41,638 nt of DNA from Phoronis australis (taxonomy: Eukaryota > Phoronida > Phoronidae): assembly GCA_002633005.1 (NCBI GenBank), contig NMRA01000656.1:180289-221926 (forward strand), given 5' to 3'. A program made the position numbers and the translations under genes. Positions 1 through 10,766 of this stretch are shown here, one piece after another. The notes under the pieces are model-generated. The model had not been told where the DNA came from. It was given only the letters and a program-made list of their open reading frames with translations, and made no database searches. Within the stretch, counting starts at the first letter, position 1. The number at the start of each line of letters is the position of its first letter.

Positions 1-373
1 AACACATGGGACTTTTCAGGCAGTATTCATTACTTAAACACCCTCATGTTTACAGAGAACCCATCTAAGTTTGACTCACAATGTTAATTCAGTTCCCATC
101 CTTTGCCAAACATCAGAGATCAATGTGATCAACCACATCGACATCACAGAATTTCACCTTCTGGGAGAACGTTGAACTTTTTACGATAAGAATACATGAA
201 AAGGTTTTAAGATGTAATAACGGCTTTGTGACAGGTTCTAGAAAATAATTAGACGTTTGTGGACAAAAGTGAGCTCATCACAACAAAAGAGGTTAGGTAA
301 CTGGTAGAAGATTACTGCTTTTAATGGAAAGTATCACAAGAACATACACTGAAAAGGAACTACACACATTTCT

Positions 374-413
374 ACCCACACGCACGCACACACGCACCCA
401 CACACACACACGT
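374..413. repeat. CA-rich microsatellite
   Basis: An imperfect run of CA and CGCA dinucleotides. The rest of bases 1-533 shows no splice-flanked coding exon and no recognisable element. Confidence 0.85.
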
Positions 414-533
414 GTATGCCCTAAAATATGAAATCCAAGAACAAGCCAGGTAGCCACTACAATAAGGCAAAATCTCGCCAATTTCAGACAAAACTGGCCA
501 ACTTTCATTTTTAGCATTAGTTAGGTCATGTAT

Positions 534-894
534 GTCTTCTATGAAAAAGTTTTTAAAAAATCACACGTCTGCCATATTGTGCGTAAGTGGTGAGATCCTG
601 TTTGTAACTCTAAGCACATTACTTTACTCAGGGGAGACAACCCAATCTTACACGCAGTCAAACATGACAATGGTAGTGTGAAGGCATAAGATGCGCACAA
701 ACTGGTAAGAAGTCTTCTATGAAAAAGTTTTTAAAAAATCACACGTCTGCCATATTGTGTGTAAGGGGTGAGATCCTGCTTGTAACTCTAAGCACATTAC
801 TTTACTCAGGGGAGACAACCCAATCTTACACGCAGTCAAACATGACAATGGTAGTGTGAAGGCATAAGATGCGCACAAACTGGTAAGAAGTCTT
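534..894. repeat. 178-bp tandem duplication (two copies)
   Basis: A block starting GTCTTCTATGAAAAAG at 534 recurs at 712 with near-complete identity over 178 bp. A third copy begins (GTCTT) at 890 and is cut off. The copies differ at only a few bases, for example GCGTAAGTGG against GTGTAAGGGG, so the duplication is recent. A diverged relative of the unit's first ~65 bp is visible near 11633-11700 (ATGAAAAA, then TCNGCCANATTNTG, then GTGAGAT), so the unit probably belongs to an interspersed family. Confidence 0.9.
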
Positions 895-2510
895 AACCAA
901 AAGTTAGTTTATTCCACAGAATGCAGGTTTGTAGCTGCTTTAAAGCTGTTTGTACTACAGGCACATGCAACCCCAGTTAACTGTTTATCAATATCAAGTT
1001 TAGGTGTGCAATTTCCTAACTTCCCTTAGTATCAATTAAACAGTTTACTATGTCAATTATCATATCAATTTATCTTCCCGTTCATGCATCGGTTAAACTA
1101 GAACTGGATAGCTGACCACATGCTAAACTTTCCATTTTCACAATGTAGCAAGCAGTTAATTAAAGGAGAATGCTTAAGTTAGCCAAGTAAAGATCACCAA
1201 TTAGGACTTGCATTTCATAAACCATTAATCATGCTTCACCTGGACACACTCAAGGCTAGGTATATATCAATCTATACATCCATTGTAAAGCCTGTTTAAT
1301 AAAAACTCCATGACAGGATTAGCGACTAATCCCTTAATAACAACAGCTTGGGTTTTTATGGGCATTAAAAGGCCAGGGATTTGTCCAGGTTTCCATGTGG
1401 CCAAGCAGGCCTGGCAATGTCGCCAAAATCTCAGGTACTCGAAGCAAAGGAAATTATTGTACAGAACAGTACAAACAGGGGAACTGAATTATAACATTTG
1501 AGTTGGTTTCCCACAAACGTAAGGTTGTGAGACAAAAGAATTATGGCACAAAACCTAAGTTTTGCTAGTCTCAAAAAATCAACAGTTAAACACCAACGCA
1601 GATTCAATTAGCATTTCTCAATCACAGGGTACAGTTCAGTGGTACATTTTTGATGTAAAATAAAACCCCATACCATGAAGATCTGGATTTGTTGTCACAC
1701 TTGAACTAACTGTCTGTGTAATATGCTAGGAGTTTATTTACAGAAATTCCAGGCATTGATACAAACTCAAAGGAAGTAAAGGTTCCTTCAACAAGTAATT
1801 CTGGAATTAGCACTCAAGAGGGTAAATGAGGTAGGATGTATGTGACATTCTTGTCAGAACTACACAATTCACAACGATGATGTCATTCACTAATACAATG
1901 AGGCTCTGTTTTGGATGGGGAGGTACTAAAGTTCACCTAGGGTCACACTAGCTGCTTCTACTACCTGAGATAAAGGGCAGCATGTGGTTAGCAAATTCTG
2001 ACAAAAAGTCTTGCTTGCACTACCTTACAAAAACTACATGTCGTGTAGCCTTTGGCTCAATCAATCTGGTCTATTGAGGATTAATTACAATCACACACCC
2101 TGGACAGTTTCTCACTGGTCTTGAGCCACCTCTGTCTAGACTAGTATCACGGAAGTCAGCTTGGCATGCCATATGGAAAATGACAGTTCCCAAAGAAAAA
2201 AAATAAATATTTTAAGGCATTGTGGGACAAGAATTTGGCAGTGGTTATGAGAACATAATGCTGTGACAATATGCGCATAGTTTCTACAACTGGTAACAGA
2301 ACTCGGACCAACTGTAGCTATTTGGCTTTTTAAGACCTGGGTGCCATTTTATGAAAGACCATATTAGTCTATATGTCCAGTAGTAGCCGAGATCATCTTC
2401 TCTTATTTTTCTATTACCACTGTTTATTAAAGTGATTTATACGTTCAATGAGTGAATTTACGTCAGCTGTGCAATGCTTAGTTCTTCTTAAAAGCACTGA
2501 GCATCGCGTT
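895..2510. other. Non-coding stretch, presumed intergenic or 3' flank
   Basis: AT-rich sequence with no open frame of note. Short open segments on the plus strand (for example 1310-1501) have no splice context or protein-like composition. It lies 3' of the proposed end of the minus-strand Ser-rich gene. Confidence 0.5.
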
Positions 2511-2566
2511 CAATGCCAACTACCTATGAGCACCTAGGCAACGCCAACTCCCTATGAGCACCTCAG
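2511..2566. repeat. 28-bp direct repeat, two copies
   Basis: The unit CAAYGCCAACTMCCTATGAG plus CACCTMRG occurs at 2511-2538 and again at 2539-2566 with three or four differences. No coding role is visible. Confidence 0.8.
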
Positions 2567-2784
2567 CAACAACCGGGCATACAACCTATGATAAAACAGG
2601 CCCCAGGATTTTAGTCAGCCATTGCCTAGCAAATATTCAGCAATTCTTGACCCTCAACATGTCGTATCATTCAACATCAACGGAGACAGACACACGTGTA
2701 CCTATTCTGAAATATAGTATTTATGTAACCTATCTGAGATGTAACCAACTTCGATTTGAAATGCAATATGGCAGAATAGTGTAA

Positions 2785-2790
2785 TTTATT
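2785..2790 (-). terminator. Candidate poly(A) signal AATAAA
   Basis: TTTATT on the plus strand reads AATAAA on the minus strand, about 140 bp 3' of the stop of the proposed terminal exon at 2929-3087. AATAAA is frequent in AT-rich DNA, so its weight comes only from its position. Confidence 0.3.
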
Positions 2791-2928
2791 GTAAAATTAT
2801 ATAGTACAAGACAAAAGTAATCGGACAAAATGTCATTTTTTTCATGTCATGACGGCTAATTCTGTTAAAAGCAAAAATCAATGGTGATAACTGTAAGGAC
2901 GGCAAGATTCTAACTGCAGACTGGCGTC

Positions 2929-3087
2929 CTAACGGCGGAATTTCGGGTCATTTTGTTTGAATTTTTGGCTTGTACTGTAGCATAGCTGCTCTACACACCA
3001 CAATGCAGCTGCACGAGCAGTTTTAAGGCTGTAGCAGACCTTTCTAAGATGGGAAAGTGACAGTTTTGGCAGAGTTTTCGTTTCAAT
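2929..3087 (-). CDS. Candidate terminal exon (basic C-terminal tail), unknown protein
   Basis: On the minus strand a T-rich tract ending AAAATTTTCAG precedes an open frame of 52 codons that ends in TAG at 2929-2931. The frame starts in phase 0. It reads as a basic, helix-prone segment beginning IETKTLPKLSLSHLRKVCYS and ending NDPKFRR. An AATAAA follows about 140 bp downstream. Phase fits the candidate exon at 5143-5204. I do not recognise the protein. An open frame of this size can arise by chance, so treat this as a hypothesis for the end of the Ser-rich gene that begins at 25886. Confidence 0.25.
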   Translation of the reverse strand: METKTLPKLSLSHLRKVCYSLKTARAAALWCVEQLCYSTSQKFKQNDPKFRR

Positions 3088-4336
3088 CTGAAAATTTTTT
3101 CATTATACCACCACGTTTGAAATGTGCTTATGGGTAGTGGCTTAGTTTTGAGTGAAATAAGTAGTGTGTCTTTGCATGTGCAGACACCCCGATACTCGTC
3201 GAACTTGTAATTTTCCTCTTCCTCATAAATGGTTACTAAATCATGTGCTAAATATTTTAACAGTGCTTAACATATAATTACAAAGAAGATATCATGTAAG
3301 TATAGACTTGTTTGCTTGATGAACAAAATCTGCAGCTATCGTTTCCACAGTCAACCAATCAAACTCTTTATGGTTAACGTTTTTGAACAAACATAAATAC
3401 TTGACAACTTGAAAACTTTTCATTTCTATTTCATTATTAGCAGGAAAACTGTCACTACCACCGAAAGTCACATGACACTACACTCAAAACTGAGTGGTTA
3501 TGACAATAATAACATAACATTTTGATGCTGTGGTTTTGGTCACTCCCAAAAAGTATCTCCAGTGGAACCACAAAATAGTGTCAAAAATCTAATTTTAGAA
3601 TCAACTTCTAATCGGAGAAATAGAATGCTCTTATTTTAATCTGTGCATCGCCTATCGGAATGTGAGCAGGAAAGAAAACAAACACACGGTCCAATTGCAG
3701 ATTCTTCACCAGTTCTTTATCAAAAAACTCTAGACAAAATGTCTGCCCAATTACAACCTCTGTTGTTGATAATCACTCGCCACGCCTAACGAGGCTATGG
3801 GTACTCTGAAGAGTGATTGTTGATCTGTTTTCATAGCTAATATCACAACCAATTTGTGTGTTTGAGGCTTATGCCGGGCAAAAACTATGTTATTGTACAT
3901 GGACGGAAGAGGTGACTGTCCTGAGAGAAGATTGCAATGAAAACAGATGTGGTCGGGCATTTAGCACCAAAGTGTAAAAAGAAGTCTTAGAAAGATAAGT
4001 CGTCTGACTAACTCATTAGCTCAGAATCCATCTAAGTTCAAACTATTCCTAATCTCTGGACATTTATGCATTCACATATGTACAAGGAAATTGCACATCT
4101 TGAACCTGAAACGTATTCCATATAATGGGTCCGGGTTCTGCTACATATTCAAAATGGGAACCAAAGCAATAACCAGGGCTATTAGGAAAATGAGCACAGG
4201 AAAGTTACGGTACTTACTGATGAACACAAAATCCTCTCCCAGACAATATCAAGACCAACTATCCCTTCCTTGACATGGCAAATTACCCAACCAAGTTGGC
4301 AGTGGAATGTTACATAGTGGTAAACCTAATTCTTTA
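3088..4336. other. Non-coding stretch with an imperfect inverted repeat
   Basis: No coding exon supported. A stretch around 3126-3180 (GGTAGTGGCTTAGTTTTGAG) recurs in inverted, diverged form around 3466-3510 (CACTACACTCAAAACTGAGT), which suggests an old inverted-repeat element of roughly 400 bp. A good GTAAGT donor on the minus strand at about 4218 has only a weak acceptor upstream. Confidence 0.4.
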
Positions 4337-4836
4337 GGCCCTTTCATATTGACTTAACTCCGGTCTGAGCCGAGCGTCAACGTAAACAGCGCAGTTAACT
4401 GGATCGTTCATACTGGCTTCGGTAGGTAATGACCATCGAAGTAAAGGGTTGGTGACGCTGACGTCATCGAAGTTATCGCAAGGCAGCGCTGCACGCTAAG
4501 GTTTTTTTCAATGTGACAATTTGGGAGCATTTAAATTTGCTAAATGACATTAAACTTATTTTTAATCGATTGGTTATCATTAGAGCAAAAATAAGTAATT
4601 AGTGACGGCACTACTCTGTAACTGTTGACGATAACAGTGGCACCTGGCAATAATTTCGATTGGACCGGAGTTAAGCGTTCATACTGCACCGCAGCGTCGA
4701 CGCTGTGGTCTTAAATCCACCTATTAACTGCGATGTTAACTGGAGCTGTTAACTGCGATCCAGGACCGGAGTTAAGCGTTCATACTGACCGCAATTCCCC
4801 AAACCATCGACGCGTCGACGTTAGTATGAAAGGTCC
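4337..4836. mobile_element. Inverted-repeat (MITE/foldback-like) element, about 500 bp
   Basis: The left end GGCCCTTTCATATTGAC (4337-4353) matches the reverse complement of the right end (4820-4836, GGACCTTTCATACTAAC) at 14 of 17 bases. Inside, GACCGGAGTTAAGCGTTCAT plus ACTG occurs twice and identically (4663-4686 and 4764-4787). Its reverse complement occurs just inside the left end (GACTTAACTCCGGTC, 4351-4365). GC content is higher than the flanks and no transposase is encoded. The layout suggests a non-autonomous DNA transposon with long, repeated subterminal arms. I see no convincing target-site duplication. Confidence 0.65.
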
Positions 4837-5142
4837 TTTTGGGTATTATGGAAGCTTTGTCAATCTAACCTGGCCACGTGCTCATTTTAGGTGTATATTT
4901 TCTCCAAGGGTCAACATTTCGATTTGTTTATCTAGTATCTGGTCTACTAAAGGTGTTGAATTGAACATGTCCATGGGTGCATTTCTTCAACACGAGACAC
5001 TCGTGAGGCTTGTGGCGAGAAATCTTGGCTTATGGAATGGAAATAGAGTTTTTATTTACTGCTTGATCTCGCAGACCAATCATTTCAATGGGGACTCATC
5101 AAAACACCAGCTTTTCACTCTCACGGTTTAAGGTGGTCTTAC

Positions 5143-5204
5143 ACGATCTTGCTCAACGGAATGCAGCCCAGCATTCAATCTGTCAAAGTTGACCTCAAAA
5201 TGTC
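5143..5204 (-). CDS. Candidate short internal exon, unknown protein
   Basis: On the minus strand a long pyrimidine-rich tract (from about 5240) ends in GGTCAG at 5205. A 62-bp open segment follows and is closed by a GTAAGACC donor at 5142. Phase is 1 to 0. The encoded peptide reads HFEVNFDRLNAGLHSVEQDR, plausibly helical. Phase and junction are compatible with 16732-17011 upstream (G+GA gives Gly) and with 2929-3087 downstream. No family recognised. A short exon like this could be chance. Confidence 0.3.
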
Positions 5205-8200
5205 CTGACCAAACAGGCATTAAAGTTAGACAAAGAACAAACACTCTCCCCAAGACTGTCAATAATGCATCAAATCAAATTTTTGACAAAACAAAGCTTG
5301 AGCGGAAGACCTCTCATCAAAACCAGCTATGCAGCTTCCTACCAGCCGTTATTGTTTTTACCTTCTCTGAGACACACCAACATGTTTTTAATAAAATTCA
5401 AAAGGCATCTTGCCTGTCTTAATGCACCACAAATCTTAATAAACTTTGAGATGCACACTCCTTTCTAAACATGCTCAGGGTTATCAAGAAACAGTTAACA
5501 TTTTATGGCTTTATGCCTCTGAAGTTTTGTGAGGTGAAGCAGGAAACTGTGTTTCAGATCAGCACACGGAAACCAAACTTTCGACTCTTGTCATATGAGC
5601 ATAAAAACTTTGAATGCATCTTATTGTAACTCATAAAAACAATGGGGCTCCACATAATACAAACTGACTTTGCTTTCCCACCAACGTCGCAGCTATACAG
5701 TTTTGAGGCGCCTCGTCAAAAATCGCACTCCTACCATTAAATACGGTAAAAATTCTCCAGTTTGAGAGAGTGAAAATTAATTATTTTCATCAAGGTTGGA
5801 GCTTGTACTAAATTTTAGAAATATTCGATATTGGTCGTTCTAACATCAAGAATTACGATCAGTGACTAACGATCATTCACTCAATATGTTACACATATGA
5901 AAACGTATGAAAACATTGCATCAGCAGGTATTTTCGATAATTTTACAAATAGCCAAGTCTCTGTTCATACAAAGTGCAGTGAGACATTTGAGACACATGA
6001 TAAATGGCAAAATCGTCCAATATTGCCCCAATTTCAAAATCAAGAAAATTTAATTTCGACTTAAATTTTGAAGTCGTACATTTTTGAGACTGTCCCAAAC
6101 CAGAGAAGTCTTACCGTACCTAGTTGCACAACCCCCCTCCAAAGTGAAGTAATCGCTAGAGGACGCTACATACAACACAGGTATTCAATCAAGAGGAGGA
6201 ATCAACTAAAGTAAACCCAACTGTCGCCTACAACAGAAGCACTAGTGGGATAGGTAAGGGGAGCTGAGATAGAGTTATGACATTAAACTCACACCAATAT
6301 ACACACACAGTCTAAAATTTCATCAATGGAGCTCTTTCTTTCTACAAAATACATTGGTTGGAAGAAATGGACATACAGGCGGATGTCCCAGCAGTGAAGC
6401 GACTGAATGTCTGTTATTGACCCCCTGTGTCTTGTGGGGGGGTTTCTAATTAAGGGTATCTTATCATACTGACCCCAGTGAGTTGAATGCAGAACTGAGC
6501 CAACAAGGAGATTAGCGAAATTAATGTATATCCCCTCCACCCACAGAGGTACTACAACAGCCAATAAAACACACATGACCATAAAATTCATGAATGAAAC
6601 AAGTCAGGCCAATTCATTGGTTACATAACACAATTGCACCATGGGAGTAGGCAGGGGGCATATAGGGTTTGTCAGATTTATAGAGGTTGGATAAACATAT
6701 GGTTCAGATCAAAATAGTGATAATATTGGGGTTGTTTGTTTGTACAGCATATAAGCATTCAGTGAGAAATCTGCACAAGGTCTCTGGAATAGCTTCATGA
6801 TTGCAATAATACCAGGATGAGTGTTGTCAAATTCGATATCATATTGGGTAATGTAAGAGGTACTTGCTCATAATAACTAAGCAATTTTTTTCCATTTTCT
6901 AATAATGACACAAAATTCTACCATTATGGATTATAGAACTAGTTAATACTGCCAGCTGCTTTCTTTTTCACAGACTGTAGCAAAATACTTTCTGTACCCG
7001 TCCAAGTTTACACCCATGCTCGGCTTTAAGCACCCATGGCATACTCTAGTACCACCCAGACCCCAAATTATATGATCGAGACTTCCTTAAAATACTGGTG
7101 TCTTCGTGAATGCCTATTTCATCGACACTCTAGCTTCCACAAAATACGCAACTAGCTCACGTTTGAGCAATGATCAGTTAGCATCAGCCGTTTCTGTGAC
7201 ATGATATGCCAAATGTGGACATTTTCTAGGGTCCTGCATAACCTTAAGCGGCCATGTTTAGCATAACCTCCACCCACTGATTTTTGACTTCTCAATTTAA
7301 GAGCCTGGTTGTCAACTCCTATGAGAAGGATAATACGAATGCCACAATATCACAGATACAAGTCAATGAAGCACACCTTTCTCAACATTTTTTGTTGAGA
7401 AATTCGACACTTCTCCAGGTTGAGTTACTAACCACAGAATCCTTACCAATACTCATAACATTCGCGGCACAGCGCATGATTCCATTCAGGATTCAAAAGG
7501 AAACATGGAGGTGAGGGTACACGGCTTTTATTTGGTAACTCCTTAGCAACGTGCTCACGTCATGATTTTGCTCAGTATGGAGTCGCATAAGGTCTGTAAG
7601 ATCTGAGGTGAGCCTGTGCAATTTCCGGTAGTGACCTTTCAGAAATTAGGGAAGATGACATTAAAACTTTAAAACCCAGAATTGTAGCAAAAATTACCAC
7701 CTCGATGCTAAAAAGTCCTATTCAGCAAAGCTCGCCCAAGTGTCTGTACATTGCTTTTAAACTGTTTGATAAACATTCCTCGAGGCTAAAATGCTTTGAT
7801 ACTCATTTGGAATGTGACAAGAAAGTTGTGTTTATTGCATCACCGGGTAGCTCATAGTCATTTTACTCTACAGCAGAAAAATCACGATTAGTAGTCAAAC
7901 GAGCTATAGCTTTGCTTCGTATTAAAACCTCTAGTATACCACACACTGAAATTGTAACCTGCACAAGGAGGGTCACAACTGCTCTCATCAAATCAAGTTA
8001 AAAAAGTCATTCAGTTTCTCCTCAACTCTTAATGCCACGTTCCTTTTTGAGTGGTTCCTGGTTGGCAAAAAACAAGCTGACCAACTGAAACATGGTTCAT
8101 ATTAGTGCCAATATCTGACCATGTCTTGAGAACCAGTCTAATTGGTTTTGATAAGAAGAGGCTGTGTTACCATATAAGCCAATGACAAGACTCAGCTCAA

Positions 8201-9849
8201 TTATTCAGGTTGTGAGTAGGCTGAACTGAAGCCGGCTTTTTTCTATGTCTAAAAAATGGGTCTGCCCTACCCAATTGAGCAGTTTCTGACAGACTGTGAT
8301 AACCTATTGGAAAAACCTTTGGAGTACATTTCAAACTTCACCCATGACAAGAGGTAACTGTTTCCACTGAATTTCATGAAAAAATGGTTACATAAAAATG
8401 GCTATTTTTGCTTTCACGAAACCAGCAAATTCAAACAGAATTTCTCATGAACATTTAATAATCTCACTAGAAGTTCAAGCACAACCCACATTACAAAAAT
8501 TGCAAGAATGCATTTTTGGTTACGTCCACACATCACGAGTTCGGCACTGAAAAGAAAACTACTAATAGTGAGATTTTAAGCCTTGGGTCCAACAACTTTA
8601 TATTTACTGTAACAGTCTATCAATAAAAGCTGTGAATAACCAGAACAGTCCATGCACTGATAAGAACAGGTATCGACTAATTAAAGCAAGGCGACTGATG
8701 CCATGCTTGGGTAGGTAGAGAAACAGAGATGCCCCAGGGATTCTTTATGACATGCAGATGCCACTCTACATGGGATTCCCTCCCAGGGATATTGACCCAG
8801 TGCCTGGACAAAATAGATGTGAAATTCATGGCTTAAACCAACAGACAAGGATAAACCCTCAGGAGATTACCAGAAGATTAGCTGTCACAATGGACCCCCC
8901 TGGGGAACAGTCAAAATGTAGATTGTTTAGGTGATTACAATACAGCACCAATGGAGTTTGAAATTGACTTGGAGGTGTAAAAGTAAACAGTTTTGACAGT
9001 GGAATCACAAATGTTAGTCTATCTAATACAAACAAGGGAAACACTGACACTTGTGGATCCTACAGATACAGACTCTAGCAGAAACAATCACCCAGAGTAT
9101 TATGGATAGTGCCCAGATTATAATGTATAGTGTTTTCACAAGCTTGAAACATAGTGACCTTTCCTTGTACCTTTCCTATTGACTCTAAAGTGCCTCTTTC
9201 ACCAGGCCCACAGTTCAAAACAGTCATCAAGATTAGTTAACTGAAAACATTCTCTCAGGGCACATTTTTATTCATTAATTTGAGACTAATGCCTCACAGT
9301 CAATTGTAGTGGTCACTTCTGGCAGATACCCCAAGAATTCTGACCTCTGTAAAACCTTTAGTTTACTGGCAATTTGAGATTGAATGGAAACAACTACACA
9401 ATACACACATTGCTCTCATCAGCTCAACACAGACATCTCAGACAATCACTTGAATAGACAAGCATGACTTCTGCCAACATAGAAGATTACTAGGTAGGAG
9501 AAAGTGAGAAGAAAAATACATTAAGCAAATAAAGCAAATATCTGTAGAGATAAAATCCAGTGTATCAATGGAGGTGACATATTTCTAATACTCAATCATC
9601 AAAAGAATTCTGTGAACACAAAGGGATTCCAAGATTTCCTTAACAAGATTGTCCTGAATGATTTCTTAATCATTCACAACATTATAGCATTTAACTGGTT
9701 GGGTGAGATGAGGCTAACCAAGAGCAGAGTCCTCTGGCCCCTCCTTAAAGTGGCATTTGCATACTCCTAACCATGTCAAGGGAGTACAACAGTAACTGGG
9801 CAGTGAAATGACATTCCGGTGATAATAATGCGTATCTGAAATCATCTCA
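5205..9849. other. Presumed intron; no supported coding exon
   Basis: A long AT-rich stretch. An interspersed repeat fragment lies at 7203-7250 (separate entry). Several short open segments with possible splice sites exist, for example 6293-6341 on the minus strand, but none has enough support. A GGGGGGG/CCCCC hairpin sits at about 6421-6445. Confidence 0.4.
7203..7250. repeat. Interspersed repeat fragment shared with 32256-32303
   Basis: Both loci carry GCCAAATGTGGACATTT, a short variable spacer, GGGTCCTGCATAACCTTAAG or AGAGTCCTTAATAACCTTAAG, and diverged flanks. The shared core of about 45 bp is too long and ordered for chance, so both are probably fragments of one dispersed element of unknown type. 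Confidence 0.6.
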
Positions 9850-9924
9850 ATGATGGATTTGAACCCACGACCTCAATACTAAAAATATGTTCTTCGGCCC
9901 CAAAACTCATTGTGTCACCTTAAT
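9850..9924 (-). mobile_element. tRNA-derived SINE head (Pol III A and B boxes)
   Basis: On the minus strand AGGTGACACAATGAG (9907-9921) resembles a tRNA A box and its surroundings. GAGGTCGTGGGTTCAAATCC (9855-9874), 32 bases further on, contains a near-consensus B box (GGTTCAAATCC). The arrangement matches the head of tRNA-derived SINEs. The region between the boxes cannot fold as a proper anticodon arm, so this is not a functional tRNA. The SINE body probably runs toward about 9700, but I could not define its end or a target duplication. Confidence 0.65.
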
Positions 9925-10622
9925 GCCAATACATGTCACGCTTAACATCAGGAATGACACCTAAATATAATTCTTTGGTACGAAGATGAAAAATGCGAAA
10001 ATATGACCTTTGTACTTATGACTGGAAAAAGAAAGACGTTATCTCCAATCAAGGTTTAACTTCTGTGACGAACTCCAGGAAACAAAGGCAATCTCCACAA
10101 AACATCAGCGACTTTGTAACAAACCAGGGCCCAGAGGCGAATCTTTGGACTCAAAAACGAACTGAATTATTATTATTGACATTTTCTGATCTGGTTTACG
10201 GGAACTCAGTGTAAGTGTTTGTTATTCTGTGCACAAGCACAACTTGACTTACAGTGATGACTGTCGAATCCTAGGTTGCACTTGATGACCCAAGCATTAA
10301 AGTTATAGTTTAGAGTCGGTTCGAGTTTTTACCTCAGTTTGTACCTTGAATCTAGAATCATCAAGTGCAAACTCGGACTAGACACTCAGAGTGTGAGGTA
10401 ACAGACCTTTGTAGTGACATCACAAAGTGAAGTGTACAATTTTGCCACACTCAAATTGTTTCCAAATAAGCTAGGGGAAATAGGTGCCAATATCACTATA
10501 CGAAAGCTTGTTTGAGTACTAAAAAAACCTGCCCTAAACATGGGCAAACATAAAACCACAATTTCACTTTTTTCATAGCCTCCCCATAGATTGTATCACA
10601 AAATCCACTCCAAAGTACTTAC

Positions 10623-10766
10623 AGGTCCTACACTCAATGTTCACATTAAACAATCCAGTCAAGTGGCTAAACAGTGACATTTTTCTATTGACTATAATTT
10701 TAATTTCACAGACAGCGCACTCGAATCTATGCCCAGCTTTTGTTTGACACCATGACGAGTACAAGA
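10623..10766 (-). CDS. Candidate internal exon with a Cys-x2-Cys motif
   Basis: On the minus strand an acceptor ACCTCAG at 10767 opens a 144-bp segment closed by an excellent donor, CCT|GTAAGTAC, at 10622. Phase is 1 to 1. The peptide begins LYSSWCQTKAGHRFECAVCE and contains MSLFSHLTG and a later CRTC, so it has a zinc-finger-like C-x2-C...H pattern, reminiscent of but not matching a BED finger. It phase-fits 16732-17011 (joining codon GTC). Splicing straight to 5143-5204 would create TGA, so either another exon lies between or this is an unrelated or decoy exon. Confidence 0.3.

Noticed and set aside
2116-2159. 44-bp minus-strand candidate exon (DFRDTSLDRGGSRP) after a T-rich tract
   Set aside because: Lies 3' of the proposed terminal exon and poly(A) signal, its phase does not follow 5143-5204, and it is short enough to be chance.
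4219-4310. Strong GTAAGT donor on the minus strand with an open segment before it
   Set aside because: No acceptor with a pyrimidine tract; the upstream end runs into the inverted-repeat element at 4337.
6293-6341. 49-bp minus-strand candidate exon (RKSSIDEILDCVCIL) with GTGAGT donor
   Set aside because: Phase 1 to 2 does not connect to any downstream candidate, and the size is within chance.
9850-9924. A tRNA gene
   Set aside because: A and B boxes are present but the anticodon arm and acceptor pairing are not, so it is a SINE head.
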